Assembly (NCBI GenBank): GCA_020726505.1
Contig: JAHLEZ010000015.1
Span: 2,153,747 to 2,217,746, forward strand
Direction of reading: 5' to 3'
Length of the DNA stretch: 64,000 nt
DNA from: Leptodontidium sp. MPI-SDFR-AT-0119
Taxonomy: Eukaryota > Ascomycota > Leotiomycetes > Helotiales > Leptodontidiaceae
Positions within the stretch are counted from its first letter, which is position 1; every line of letters starts with the position of its first letter. Under the pieces are notes generated by a model. The model searched no databases, was not told where the DNA came from, and saw only the letters and a list, made by a program, of their open reading frames with translations. The position numbers and the translations under genes are program-made. Of the stretch, positions 26,405 through 41,000 are shown piece after piece.

Positions 26405-29400
26405 TAAGAAAAGACTAATATCCCTTTACTATGAAGCGTTATATCTCACTTAGTCTTACGCCTTATTAACTTACTCTTATAATAAGTTAATAATAAGCCT
26501 TAATACCTTAGCTTATTTAATAAATAAGTATTTCTTTACCTTAGTAATAGATTGTCCTAGAAAAAGCTAGATATTCTCTCGCGATTAACTTACTTTACTG
26601 TAATTTAACACGCGCCCCGTTTCGAACGTATATTTAATTAATATATTAATTAATAACCTTAAATACCTCTTTACTTTACCTTATTATTATTACTGACTTC
26701 TCCCCCTTGTCGGCGAAGCTCTAAAGAAAGGAGCGCCCTTATATAACTAGGCTTTATTAACACCCCTATCCCTCTAGTTAAGACTCTCTCGGAGGAGTAA
26801 GAGAACTTTAATAGATTCGACTTAGACTTAGAAGATAAACCCCAGCGCTTCTTTGACGTATCGCTAGAGCCTACTAATATAAAAGGCCTTACCCTTACTT
26901 AATAAACTAAAGTAAATCAGCTAATTAAGGACTTTATTAGCTTTATTATCGCCGCTACTATTATATAAGCCCTTACTTAATATATTATTAATAACCTTCG
27001 CTAAGGGACTAACACTCCCTCCCCTTTTAACTAATTTATACGTGCTCTTACGGCGGACCTCTAGCTTACTATTAACTATTACCTCCTTAAGCTAAACCTT
27101 ATTATCCTTACTATTAAGCCTAATAAAGTCAAGTACCCTTATACCCCTTTTAGTGACTATAAGGGCGAAATTAAATACGACACTTAAAAAATAAATATAA
27201 AGCTCTTTATTTAAAAGTACTTAAATAACTTCTTTATTAATAAATCGTAAGTTTATACTTACTTTAAGTATATAAAGGGAGAAGCTAAGACTATTATCCT
27301 TTAATAAATAGACCCCGACTTCACTAAAGACTTTAATAGAGCCGCCAACGTCTTAAAGGCCTTAAATTAACGTTTCTTTAACTATAACTAAGTATAACTA
27401 ATTAAGCTTAAGTATAACTAATTATAAATAAGTAATATAACTTATAACGAATTTTATATAAAGTTCACGACGTACGCGGCTACTAGAAAAATATTACTTA
27501 ACTATTAGTTCGACGACGTATACGAGAAAGTCTCGGATAAGCTTAAGTATAATATTTAAACTAAGAAGTATAAATTTATTAAAGATTATATAACTTTTAA
27601 CGAGTTCTTAACCGTCTTAGATTATAAACTATAAAATATTGTTACTAGATAAGCTAATAGACGTATTATTACTACTGCCCGCGAAGCCCCTTGAGTCTCC
27701 TTTAATAATACTAGTACTAGCGACTCGCGCGGTATCTTAAAAAAGGACAACTAACGTTTAACTTTACTTACCCTTACTACTCATATATAAAGACCACCGA
27801 CTCTAAGACAGTCGTTAAATGTCCGCTAGTATACGCCCTCTCCTTCGCCTATCTTACGCTAACTTAAGTCCCTTGTACTTCCTTTTATACTTAAAGACGT
27901 CTCTTTTAATACTTATCTTTACTATAATAAGACCGGCTATTAAGCTAACGACTGTCTTAAGCGCCGTAGAGACTAGGCCTTTAATAAGTCGATTTCCTAA
28001 CTAGTCGTTAGTAAGGAACTAGAAACTAATGAGCTCTTAAAAAACTCTTAGGCCGTGGTAAAGACTTATACTTTAGTATAGGCTATAATTTATAAAAGGA
28101 CTTAGTATTTAATTTCTGTACTCTTATTAAAAGACAATAATTCTTAATTAATATTAAACTAAGAAGGAATAAATTTTTTATTAAAACACTTATATATATT
28201 AATAGTAGAGTTAATATTTTTAGTATAATTAAAACCTCTCTTATATATTAACTTGTTAAGTAATTTAATATCTCGTTTATATCCTTCCCTTAATTAATTG
28301 TCTTAATTAGTTATAATAACAAGAAAGGGAAATTAATTAATATAGCCGTCCTACTTACTTTAACAATTAACCGCCGGCGAATTAACTTCCCCTTTTTAGT
28401 AACTAACTTAGGAAACACTGACGTCTTAATTAGTCGGAAGTTCCTAGAGTATTACGACTTAAAGTAGTTGTATATTAAGAACCGTAATTAATTAAAGTAG
28501 CTACTAAATATACTAGTTTAGCCGTACTTTAATTAGTAAGTCTTCGTCGACATTAACTGTTTTAATAAGTTAATCATTAAGTCTTACTAGTTTAATATAA
28601 AACGAAGGGATGCCCTTATAAATATAAATAACTACTGTCGAAGGCAAGCTAGGATTATAATACTTAACGACTCCTCTAAGTCAAAGGTCTTTATACGACC
28701 TACTACTAGTGTCTCGCCGACTCGACCCTCGAGCTTTACTAGAGAGATTAAAGAGTACTTGTGTATTATAAAAGATTAATTAAACCCTTTAATATCCTGT
28801 GATCTAAGATTATTACTTAAAGATAAGAGAGCCTATAGAGTCTCCCCGGCGAATTATTAGCTAAAGGCGCTCACTATAAGGATCTTCTTTATATTAGTAG
28901 TAGCGATATTTATTACGTACTTCTGACTTAAGAGAGCTAAGAAGAATAAAGTAGAAACTTTTATAACGTCAGTATATAAGATTAATTAAGAGTTAACTCG
29001 TCGCCGGCGAGAAGCTCTAAACTAGTTAAGTATTAAGCTCGTATTAATAAATAGAGACTTGACCCCGGAGGAAGCCTTAGAGGCTAAATACACGTAAGAT
29101 AATAAGCTAGTAAGTAAGAAGCTCCTAGTAAAGTATTAAGAGTACGCTCCTCTCTTCTCCCGGCGAGCCTTTAACGAGCTACTAGCGTATCGCTAAGGTG
29201 TAAACTACTAAATCGAGCTTACTAAAGAGAACGACTTGTCTTTTAAGCCTCTCCGGGGTATAACTAAAGAATAACTGTCGGAGACTAAGTAGTATATTAT
29301 CGACAACTTACATAAAGGCTTTATTAAGCCCTCTAATATACCCTACACAGCCCTTATTCTCTTTACTAAGAAAGCTAATAATAGTCTCTAGTTATACGTC

Positions 29401-32394
29401 GACTACTAGAAGCTAAATACCTTATTAAAGAAGGATCTGTACTTAATCCCTCTAATTAATAGAATAATAATACGTATTTATAAGGCAAAAGTCTTTATAA
29501 AACTTAATATTTAATAAGCTTTTTACTATATTCGTATGTCTTCTGAGAGCGAGGACTATACGACTTTCTATACTTAATATAACACGTATAAGTATAAGGT
29601 CCTTCCCTTTAGCCTTATAAATAGCCCGGCGACCTTTTAGTGATTTATTAATAATATCCTTATAAAGTACTTTAACGACTTTTACACGGCTTATATAAAT
29701 AATATCCTTATATATTCGTCTACTCTAGAGGAACATAAGGTTTATATTAAAAAAGTTATAGTAATACTATAAGTACACGGACTTTAGGCCGATATTAAGA
29801 AGTCTGAGTTTAGTATATAAAAAACGAGGTTCTTAGGATTTATTATTAGTGTCAATAGCGTGGAGGTAAACCTAAAGAAGATTAGTGTAATTAAGGACTA
29901 ATAATACGCTAATAATATACGGGGTATATAAAGCTACCTTGGCTTTTATAACTTCTACCGCTGATTTATTAAGGACTATAGTCGTATTACACGTCCTTTT
30001 ATAATACTTATTAGAAAGGACGTTCCTTTCGTCTTTAACAACGCCTATAAAAACACATAAGAGACTCTCTAAGAAGCCCTTTAATTTACGCCAGTTTTTC
30101 GCTACTACGACCTTACTAAGTAAACACGGCTAAAGACTAATTCCTTAAATAAAGTCGTTACTAAGGTTTTATTTTAACTTTAAGAAGACGACATTTTTTA
30201 CCTTATAAGATACTTTTCTAAGACTATAATAAACCCTGAGCTTAATTACTTAATTTACGATAAAGAAATACTAGCGATTTTCCGGTTATTTAAGTAATAT
30301 CGCCTAGAGCTCTTAAGTACTTAGAAAAATGTCCTTATTTATATAGATTACTAAGCCTTAGAGTACTTTATAATTACTAAGGACCTTATAGCTAAGTAGG
30401 CTTAATAGGCTAAGTTCTTTACGGACTTTTATTTCACGATTATATATTATACTAAGACGACTAATATACTAGCTAATACTTTATCTTAACGGGATTAAGA
30501 CTTCACGACTATAGAGGCACGTAAGTGGGCTATTCGTAGTTAATAGCTAATTCCGACTGACAAAATTAACTCGCGAGTCGCTAGCGACCTCTAGCTTTCC
30601 GCTGTCGATCTTATAAACACTTATATTAAAGTCATAAAGATAATACTCTTAGCACTTATAGACGCTATAATCCTAGATCGCGATGCTAAGTCACGTGACG
30701 ACCTAGGGATAGAGCTAAAGCCAGAGTTAAATACGAGAGTATTAATCGACTTAGAGACACTAACCGCGGAGGAGCTAGACCTTAACTCTATAATAATATA
30801 TAATATCGCGGAATATAATGTTATTAATTAAGTACTCTTAACTAATAAGTCTTCGCCTTCGCTAGAGCCTCTCTAATAAAAGGCTAGGGAATAGTCGCTA
30901 AATTATAAGCTAATAAATAATAAACTACTTTTCTAAGGCCGCTTAAAAGTGCCCCTAAAACCGCTAGAGCTTTACACGACACTTATACACTACATATACT
31001 CTTAACTTTTAATAATATATATAAGGATTAAAAAGATAAAGGCATTATTAAGTTATAAATATTACTAAAACGGCCTTACTATAAATATAGCTTAATACGT
31101 AACAAACTATAGTTACTCTTAATAAAAAGCCTGTAAGAATAAGACCCTTAACTTCTTATACCCATTATTAATCTTTACTCGGCTATATTAATACTTTACG
31201 ATAGACTTTATAAAGTTATTATTAAATAAGCACAACTATAACTTCACTATAGTTCTCGTTAATTACTTGTTTAAGAAACTAGTCTTAATACTTTATAATA
31301 ATATAATTACTACTAAAAGTATAATTATTCTCTTTCTTATTTATTAGACTTAATACTTTAATATACTAGACTTTATTATCTTAAACTAAAGACTTTAGTT
31401 TGTCTCTTCCTTTTAAAAAGAATATTATTATATCTTTAGGACTAAAGTAAAGCTAACGACGGCGTATAACTTAAACGTTAATAATTAAATAAAAGTAACG
31501 AACTAATATATTAAATAGCGGCTTTATCCCTTTTATTACTATTACTAAAACAATTAAAACGACCTCTTATTAATTATAAATATTACTTAACTAACGTTAT
31601 TACACAAGTCCTTAGGCCGCCTATCTCCTTTCTAACTACTTAACGGCGTTAAGTTAAAGACTTCTTAAGACTTAGTCAACTTAGAGCCTCTAATTATAAT
31701 AATAGAGAAACTTAATTATAAGGAGGCTCTTTAAGTAATATTATAAATAAAAGAGGTTACAGAAGTTATATAGTTGTCTCTTAAGGATTAATAAGAGAAA
31801 ATAAAATAACTAGTAAATCGTAAGTGACACGCTATTAACTAAGACATTAGTGACTTAGTATTAGTCGACACTTAAAACTAAAACGTTAACTAACCTTTAA
31901 GGAAGTTATTTAATAAGTAGTACGGCCTTATTAAGGTAATCGCTAAAGAAAGAGAGAGCTAAAGAGTTAAGTTATTAGAGGACTAGTTAATTTACCTTGT
32001 CTTTTACTCGCACTCGCTCTATAAGTACGTCGACAACCCCCTATTAAGACAAATTAAAGTTACGCTAGTATTTATTTAATTATTACTTAAGTAAGATAAG
32101 TGGGAAATTAAAGGCATCCTTAGCTTTAAGGTTATATAAAACAAGCTATTTTATTATATTAAGTAATTAAGTGCTGACAAGGACTTAAAATAATATTTAT
32201 ACTTAAATATTATAATAGTTCTATATATAATTAAGCGGTTCTACTTAAAGTATCTTAACGCTAAGGGCCCGCCAAAAGCTCTCCTAAAGTGGCTAGAGGC
32301 TTATAACGTTAGTATTAACGACTATAACGACTTAGAGGATAATATAATTATAATTATAACTATATAGACACAGTTTTTTAAGAGGGGGGAATAA
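26405..32394 (+). pseudogene. Gypsy E gag-pol
   Basis: Gene order gag-PR-RT-RNase H-IN shows Ty3/gypsy. The gag region lies at about 26.9-27.95 kb. Protease is near 28.39 kb (NLGNTDVLISRKFLEYYDLK). RT spans about 29.2-29.95 kb (KGFIKPSN, LYVDY, KVLPFSLINSPATFQQF, AYINNILIYS, KKSEFSIQKTRFLGFI). RNase H follows at about 30.1-30.45 kb. Integrase runs about 31.05-31.7 kb (NYLFKKLV near 31,260). The C-terminus (32.1-32.36 kb) ends in a chromodomain-like segment with FYLKYLNAKGPPKALLKW. Dozens of TAA/TAG codons inactivate it. Confidence 0.85.
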
Positions 32395-32696
32395 TATTAC
32401 GACTTACGATACACTTTGTATTTTAACTAATATAAGCTTGTAATATCGCTGGTTATGCGACGGCGCTAAGCCTAATAGGGAAGACTAAGAGGTGAGCCTG
32501 CGATATATTAACGTGAATAACACTTGACTACGCTAGGCCCTATTAAGAGGGCCCTTTATATATTTATACTTAAGCTCCCCCTTATAGAGAGCTCTTCTTT
32601 CCTCCTTATCTTTTCTTCTCGATTCTGAGCGTAATTAGAGGCCTAAATATAAAGCTAGAGTCGACTCGCCGTATTAACCTCTTGTTAGCCGTAACA
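32395..32696 (+). repeat. LTR2 (internal) of gypsy E
   Basis: 302-bp LTR between the tandem units. Its 3' third groups with the solo LTRs at 819 and 45,131 rather than with LTR1/LTR3, which suggests it came from a different family member. Confidence 0.88.
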
Positions 32697-34364
32697 TTGA
32701 ATACGGGAGTGCTAATCGACCCGGAGACGCTAACCGCGGAGGAGCTAGACCTTAACTCTATAGTAATATATAATATCGCGGAATATAACGTTATTAATTA
32801 AGTGCTCTTAACTAATAAGTCTTCGCTTTCGCTAGAGCCTCTTTAATAAAAGGCTAAGGAATAGTCGCTAAATTACGAGCTAATAAACGACAAGTTACTT
32901 TTTTAAGGCCGCCTAGAAGTGCCCCTAAAACCGCCGGAGCTTTACACGACACTTATACGCCACGTACACTCTTAACTTTTGATAATATATACAGGGATTA
33001 GAAAGATAAAGGTATTACTAAGTCGTAAATATTACTAGAACGGCCTTACTATAGACATAACTTAATACGTAGTAAACTATAGTTACTCTTAATAAAAAGC
33101 CCGTAAAAATAAGACTCTTAACTTCTTATACCCCCTACTAATCCTTACTTGGCTATATTAATACCTCACAATAGACTTTACGAAGTTATTATTAAATAAA
33201 TATAATTATAACTTTATTATAATTCTCGTTAACCGCTTGTTTAAGAAACTGGTCTTAATACTTTATAATAATATAATTATTACTAAAAGTATAATTATTC
33301 TCTTCCTCGTCTATTAAACTCGACACTTTAATATACTAAACTTTATTATCTTAGACTAAAGACTTTAATTTGTTTCCTCCTTTTAAAAAGAGTATTATTA
33401 TATCCTTAAAACTAAAATAAAGTTAACGACGGCGTATAACTTAAACGTTAATAGTTAAATAAAAGTAACGAACTAATATATTAAGTAGTAGCTTTGTCCC
33501 TTTTATTATTATTACTAAGACAATTAGAGCGACTTCTTATTAATTATAGATATTACTTAATTAACGTTATTACACGAGTTTTTAGGCCGCTTATCTCCTT
33601 TTTAGCTACTTAATAATATTAAGCCAAGGACTTCTTAGGACTTAATTAACTTAAAGCCTCTAATTATAATAATAAAGAAATTTAATTACAAGGAGGCTTT
33701 TTAAATAATATTATAAATAAAAAAAGTTATAAAAGTCGTATAATTATCTCTTAAAGATTAATAAGAGAAAATAAAACAACTAACGAATTATAGGCGACGT
33801 GCTATTAATTAAGACGTTAGCGACTTAATATTAGTTAATACTTAAAACTAAAACGTTAATTAACTTTTAAGGAAATTATTTAATAAGTAATACGGCCTTA
33901 TTAAAGTAATCACTAAGGAAAGAGAGAGCTAAAGAGTTAAACTACTAGAGGACTAAGTAATTCACCCTGTCTTTCACTCGTACTCGCTCCGTAAGTACGT
34001 TAATAAACCCTTACTAAGACAAGCTAAAGTTACGCCGGTATTTATTTAATTATTACTTAAGTAAGATAAGTAAGAAATTAAAGGTATTCTTAGCTCTAAA
34101 GTCATACGAAATAAGTTATTCTATTATATTAAGTGGCTAGACGCCGACGAGGACTTAGAGTAATACTTATACTTAGATACTATAATAGCTCTATATATAA
34201 TTAAGCGGTTTTACTTAAAGTATCTTAACGCTAAGGGCCCGCCGAAAGCTCTCCTAAAGTGGCTAAAGGCTTATAACGCTAATATCGACGACTATAACGA
34301 CTTAAAAGATAATATAATTATAATTATAATTACGCGGATATAGTTTTTTAAGAGGGGGGAGTAA

Positions 34365-34666
34365 TATTACGACTTATAATACGCCTCGTATTCTAACTGA
34401 CATAGGCTTGTAATATCGCTAGCTATATAACGGCGCTAAGCCTAATAAGGAAAACTAAGAGGCGAGCCTGCGACATATTAACGTAAATAGCACTCGACTA
34501 CGCTAGGCCCTATTAAGAGGGCCCTTTATATATTTATACTCGAGCTCCCTTTTATAAAGAGCTCTCCTTTCCTCCTTGTCTTTTCTTCTCGATTCTGAGC
34601 GTAGCCTTAGGTCTAAATACAAAGCTTAAGTCAACTCGCCGTATCAACCTCTAGCCAGCCGTAACA
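34365..34666 (+). repeat. LTR3 of gypsy E
   Basis: 302-bp LTR ending CCGTAACA followed by GATTC. It shares diagnostic variants with LTR1 at 26,104-26,404, so these two are the true LTR pair of the insertion. Confidence 0.9.
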
Positions 34667-35046
34667 GATTCGTATAGCAAAGTAGACGTAGAGCTCGCTA
34701 GCGTAAGTAAGATACTAAAGGAGGGGTCGTACATATGGATTTAAATAATCCTTAGTATCCCGGATATAATTATTCGTCTTCTTAGCTATCTGTTGGTCCA
34801 CAGGTCCCTGCATGAGTATACTTCAGTCCAGAAAAGGGGGTGCGGGTTAAAGTTAGGGGTTAAAGCTTAGCCGGACTAGTTTCAGTAAAGATTCAGTAGG
34901 GTTTCGTAGTATATAGTCTAGCTCTCCTCGTACTCTCTTAGAAAATAGATAGATTTTGAACTATATATTTATTACTTTACTACTATACTCGTATTAGAAT
35001 ATATTTATATATATAACGTAATATATAAATTAGTACTACACCGACA

Positions 35047-38000
35047 CTAATTAGTAGTAAGCTTATATTATTAACCTTATTATAAATAGAAAAGGTCTCA
35101 GGCTATAAAGTAGATTTTAGGCTTTAACTTAAGGACTACTTTATTATATTTTCCTTAAAGGGCATTTTACTTTTTTTAGATCGTGGAAGGAAGGCAACTT
35201 CTCTCTTAAGACTTAACTAAGACAATTACACGTTAGAAAAGAGCTATTATAACATAATAATTACTTTACGAAGACTATTAATTTAATATCCTTAAATCTA
35301 GAACTTTAAACCTTTAAGAAACCTATTTAGGAACTTACTAGATCACTTACGAATCGTATCCGACACAATAGCGGATACTTTAGACCGTACGCCGGAGCCA
35401 GATGTAACGACACAAGAGCCTTGGACGTAGAAGGTTAACTTAACACTTAAAATACAAAACTACAGAGCTACTCTACAGGAGGGAGCTATATATATATAAG
35501 GAGTCAGAGGGGAGTCGGACCTGTTTTAGACCCCTGACCTAGCTGAACCCTAGCCGAAGTATACCTGTCGTAACATTACCCCCCCAGGAAGCCGAAGCTC
35601 GTCCTCGTACTTCTTAGTCTTCTTCTAACTTAATACTATTATTATACTTATATTTAAGAAGTGTCTTAAGTATAACATCGACTCCTATAATATTAACCTC
35701 TCTCTTTAAGCTTAATAACTGTCTGCCTATATCGTTAGTAAGCTAACGTTATATATAAGTAAGTAACTAAAAAGAGCGTATAATATCCTTAAAAATTATA
35801 CGACTAACTTAAGTTAGCTAAAATCGAACTCGGGGCTAAATCGTTTATATTTAAACTAGTTTCTAAGGGGATTCAGAACGCGGTAGAAGTACCGGATAAA
35901 CAGAGACGTAATAATCAATCGATTTATATTAAAAGTAGCAGGAACAATTAACACTCACAAGGGAGGAGGAGCGAGAAGCTACGTCGACGTCAATAGAGTT
36001 AATTATAAAGAGGTCCATTTTGTCGGTCTTTTAAGGGTCGTATAAAGAGCGGTGCTAAGTCGGACTTATTCCGGAGGAGTTGCCGGGAGTATATATAACT
36101 ATAAAGAAAGTTAATTATAAGGCGTACTTTTTATAAAGAGAGACGAATTTAAGATACTTTAAAGGTGTCGTACTTAATACGTCATATTCTTAAAGCTTAC
36201 GCTTAAGGTAGTTAGAAAGGCATAGCCGCAAAGTGTCGATTTTCCTCTTATTGTCTTAATTTTAGCCTCTTACTTTATTAAGTATTATTTTAAAAGAAAT
36301 CAGGAACCTATAGAAACTGCCGGTTTAAGTTAACTTATAGAGCTTTACTTTAGCTTATTAAACCTTGTTTTTAACTCTATTATATTTATTAAGTTAATTT
36401 AAGATTAAATAATAATTATACGTATTTATAAGACTAATATATTTAAGGAGCTCTAAGTAAAGGGTAATTAGTCCGGAATTAAGCTATAAGTAAACAAAGG
36501 CAAATTAAGCTTACGAATCGCTAATTGCCTTACTATTAATACTAAGTATAAGTTAAAACTACGTTAACTAAGTATTATAGTATAATTAAGTGCCGTTAAA
36601 CTTTAAAAGATCTAAGAGCTAACACTTAAGCCTCTTAAGAATTACTTTTAATCGCGCTCGGACTTACTCTTAAAGTAAAGTTAATAAGCTTTATAAAAAA
36701 GTAATTATTAAAGAGAAAACATTAATTTAAGAGTCTCTATAAGCGAGCTCGTTAGTAAATTATTAATAGAGAACTTATAATTATTATTAAAAGTCTATAA
36801 TAAAAGAAAGGAATTAAGAAGGAAAGTTTAATTTAAAAGTATTATATAATACTAAAAGTAATAGGCTAAATATAAAGGAGTCGTATATAAGTGAAAATAC
36901 GTGTAAAGAGTAAAGGTAAGTAATATCGACGATAGAATTAACGATTCTAATCTAATCGAGCAGTAGAAGGACAGCAGTAATAGTAGTAGCAGTAAATACT
37001 CTAGACGTACGTAAAGGAGTTTTATATAATATAACGACATAAAAGCCTTAGACATAAAAGGTTAACTTAATACTTAGAATATAAAACTATAAAATTACTT
37101 TATAAGAGGGAGCTATATATATAAGGAGTCAGAAGGGAGTCGGACCTGTTTCGGACCCCTGACTTAGCTGAACCCTAGCCGAAGTATACCTGTCGTAACA
37201 CCAGAGTTAACTCCGGAAACATTTAATGACACGGCTACACTAAGAGAAACGCTAAATCTTAGTCTAGCTTTTATAGGAGATACGACGGCATACTCGCGGA
37301 AGTTCCGTGAGTCCTTTTATAACGGCCGTATTAAGGGAGAGTTCCTTTTCTAGGACTTTTAGGAGTATTTTAAGGGTTAGACGGCAAAGGAGTTCAGATT
37401 AATTAAAGTTATAAAACGTATATACTTCAAAGACGACTTACGAGCCTTTAGTGTATTTATATAATAATAAAGGGGGACAAGGACAATAGAGGCTTTAGTA
37501 GAGGCAATGTAAGTTAAGGAAAATTTATAGCTAGAGGACTAAATAGAGATATAAATTCGGAACTACCTTAAATTAATACTAAATCACATCCGGGAATTAC
37601 TCTCTCGACTACTACTATTATTCCTAATAATACTTTAATAAAATTAATCCCTAATGTCTCTATAATACTAATTAAAGGTAGTTATTTATTTTATAAAGGA
37701 AGACACTCCTTTAAAAAGGTTAAGAGTAAAGTTTATAAAGACGATTTAATTATTAAAATCACTTAAGATCTCCTTTACTAAAGGAGATAAAGTCGAGGAT
37801 CTATATAATATAACCCCCTCATTTATAGACTTAAAGAAGGAGTTCTTATTTACTTCTAGGAGGGATCTCCTAAGTAATCTCTACTTATAAAGATTAAATA
37901 ACCACGCGTTACTAAATCTTATACTAACGCTAATAATATACCCACGGGACAGGTTATTACTACTATTTGAGGTTCTTAAGACTACTAGACTATATATAGA

Positions 38001-41000
38001 GCCAATTTAGCTATTATAATATGTTATAGATCTATTGACCCTAGACTAAGCAAAATCGTTAATAAACCTTACTAAGATATATACTAAGGAGCTCTAATAT
38101 AACAGAGACAAGGACTACTTAAATAAAAAGCTCTATATCTTCGCCGACTTATATTAGAGAATATTTATTAAGACTAAAGTCTAGAACTAAGCCTTTCTAT
38201 TAATATTACGAGACAGAGTTAATTTGTACTATTACTAGTACCTCTAAAATAAGGGGTACTTATTTAATAAGCTTATTAAGACGACTCGCGAACACTTTAA
38301 GACAGAGGAAAGAATTAATAAGTTCTTTAGTTAGTAATTTAATTTAACTTTCTCGTTATTTCAGGAGGAGCCTCATTAGACAGGAAAACTAATACTAACT
38401 TAATTAAAGAACTTCGCTAAGGAATTATAGAGTATTTAATTTAACTTAAAAGACGACAATATACGAAACGACAAGACACTCTATAATAAGCTTATATAAG
38501 GAGTATTAAGGAACCCCCTCTTTAAAATAGCCTTATTTTAGGCACCCCTTACCTTCTTTACGTTAATAAATAGTCTTCGCTCTACTGTCGACGTTAAAAT
38601 AACTTATAACTCGGGATTAAGAGTAAACAAGTACTCTAGATTATATATAAATCACTAGTAATCTTATATTATAAATAAGACGACTTATTACTTTAACTAT
38701 AAAATGAAATTTTCAAGTAAAAATAAACGTAGAGACAAATTCTAACTTATACTAGGCTATATAGGCTATATTATTTACAAGAAGATAAATTACTATAGTA
38801 GTCGCCACTTTAACAAAAAGTAAGTAACGTCTAAGGCATAATACTTCGTGGCGCGTAAGGCCAAAGGAGTAAAAGCTATAGACAAGACCTTTAGGAGCTA
38901 CTTAGCTTATATTAAGAGAATCGACCTTAACTCTAATTAGAACTAGACTATATCTAGATACTATTTAGGAAACTACTAAAATACAGATTTAAATACTTTA
39001 ATAAATATTAACGACTCTTTAGAGAGTTCTAACGACGATAATAGCAATAGCACTACAAACTTCACGACTATATTTATAGTAAGTAAGGCATAATATAATA
39101 CACGAGAAGTTATAAGGTAACTTAAGGAGAGGAAGGCTACTTATATCCTAAAAAGTAAAATCAAGAGACTTACTCTAAACGACGCCTATATAACGTAATA
39201 GACAGACAGATTCTTCTAAGGTCTATTAATTAATATAAGGGTATTTAATAAAAACACGGGAGGGATTAATTAGTTACAAGTATTACAGCGAATTTAAGAT
39301 ATTAAGTTTAATATTAACTAGGCAGGCTAAAGCCAGATTATATTCGATACCGGTTCGCGACTATCTCTAAGAGTTACTATAATTAATACTCCGGCTAAAG
39401 AAATAGACTTCTAAATCGTGGACGTAAATATCTTATTTTTAGTTTACTTATAACAGTTAAATGCGCTTAACACGTAATACAATAACTTACGTAATGTCTT
39501 AATTTAAGGCGACAAGAAACACTTAATTATATAAAAGTATAAGTATTTATAGTTACTTTTAAATTAATATCGTTAATTACTAGACACTTCTACTAGAACA
39601 ATAAATACATATTACTTGACCGAACTAGAAATACGTCGGCTTTATAGGCGTTTCGGACACCCTTTAATAAGACGTCTTTAGTACTTACTAGATTAAGCTG
39701 GCTATAAGTATGACTCGGAAGTTATATTAAGGGTTAAAGAGATATATAAGTATTACTAGAAATATATAAATACTCCACATAAGTTCCGCTTTAAACTATA
39801 AGACGACGTCAACTTTAATTATATAATCTACGTTAATATTATAATATTTAGAGAACGATATACCCTCCACATAGTAAATAAGGCAATAGGTTTTAATATA
39901 GTAAAACTACTCCGAAAGGCCCCCGGCTCGGCTACGACTCGGGCTACCTTTAATATATTTAAGTCAGTATAAATTAATATATACCTTAGACCTCCGGATT
40001 TCGTCGTGTACGACTATAATACTAATTTTAATTCTAAGGAGTTTTGGGGTACACTTAGATCTATAAGTAATACTCTTAAGCTAGTACTTATTAAGGCACA
40101 CTATTTAATTAGTAAAGTTAAGCGATACTACCGCCTATTACGCCGTGCTTATGAAATCGTTATAAAAGAGCACTCTAAGTTAAGTGACAAAGACCGACTA
40201 TAAATAGTAGTAAAAGTAATAAACGATACAACTAAACCTAATAAGCTTATCCTTATATTACTTATTTTCGGCACATACCCTAGAATAATAGAGTTAGACC
40301 CCCTAAATCCGTTAGTCGAGTAACGTGCAGTTATAATCAAAAAAGCTATAAAGGAAATATAAAAAATCTATATTATATATAAAATTAATAATATATTAAC
40401 TACACGAAACGGCCCTAGAACTACTTATATTCACAGTCTTTACCTTAATAATTAAGTTCTAGTATATTAAGAGGGTAAAAAATAGACAGGACCTTACGAT
40501 TTCTTAAGTATTAAGGGAGAATTATATAAGATTAATATAAGAAATAAGAGAATATATACGTTCTAATCGACTATAGTTCGTCCTTTTAAGACAAACACTT
40601 TTAATATTAAACAACAAAAAGAAAACTTATTAAAGGATATTTATAAGTAATATCTAAGATCCCTAATTAAAAACGCTACCGAAATAGTATTAAACTTACC
40701 CCGAATCGCTATTTAAATTCTATTTACGAAATATATTTTAAATTTATTAACTATTAATAATAATTATAACATTAAAGTGTTTTTAACTAAGAAAGAGACA
40801 AGGGACTAATAATTATCTATTAAACTTCGCGCTAAAGGGAAGATTATAGCGCTTAAACTATTATTCTAGTAGTCCTAAAAGACAGAATATAAAGTACTTA
40901 TTAAAAGAAGTGTTTTTATACTTATTTATAAGGACGACCTTAGAGTAAGAAGTCACTATATCTTTAAGTCAAGAATAATAAACGAGGTTAAAGGCAAGGA

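Larger units (their letters stand above)
26104..34666 (+). mobile_element. Ty3/gypsy element E with three LTRs
   Basis: Order: LTR1 (26,104-26,404), internal region, LTR2 (32,395-32,696), a 1,668-bp copy of the 3' internal region, LTR3 (34,365-34,666). One pair of GATTC duplications (26,099-26,103 and 34,667-34,671) flanks the whole array and splits the PiggyBac-like transposase, so the array occupies a single insertion site. The polypurine tract AGAGGGGGGA precedes LTR2 and LTR3. LTR1 and LTR3 share variants (GTAGCCTTA, GCTTAAGT, CCTCTAGC). LTR2 instead has GCTAGAGTC and CCTCTTG, like the solo LTRs at 819 and 45,131. Confidence 0.93.
30727..34666 (+). repeat. 1,970-bp direct tandem duplication (3' pol plus LTR)
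   Basis: 30,727-32,696 and 32,697-34,666 are the same length (1,970 bp) and align throughout: TTAAATACGAGAG versus TTGAATACGGGAG at the start, integrase in the middle, LTR at the end. Differences are mostly C/T and G/A, consistent with RIP acting on each unit after duplication. Confidence 0.93.

Noticed and set aside
40006..40203. 65-codon plus-strand frame as a separate small gene
   Set aside because: It is a less-mutated piece of the copia D integrase.
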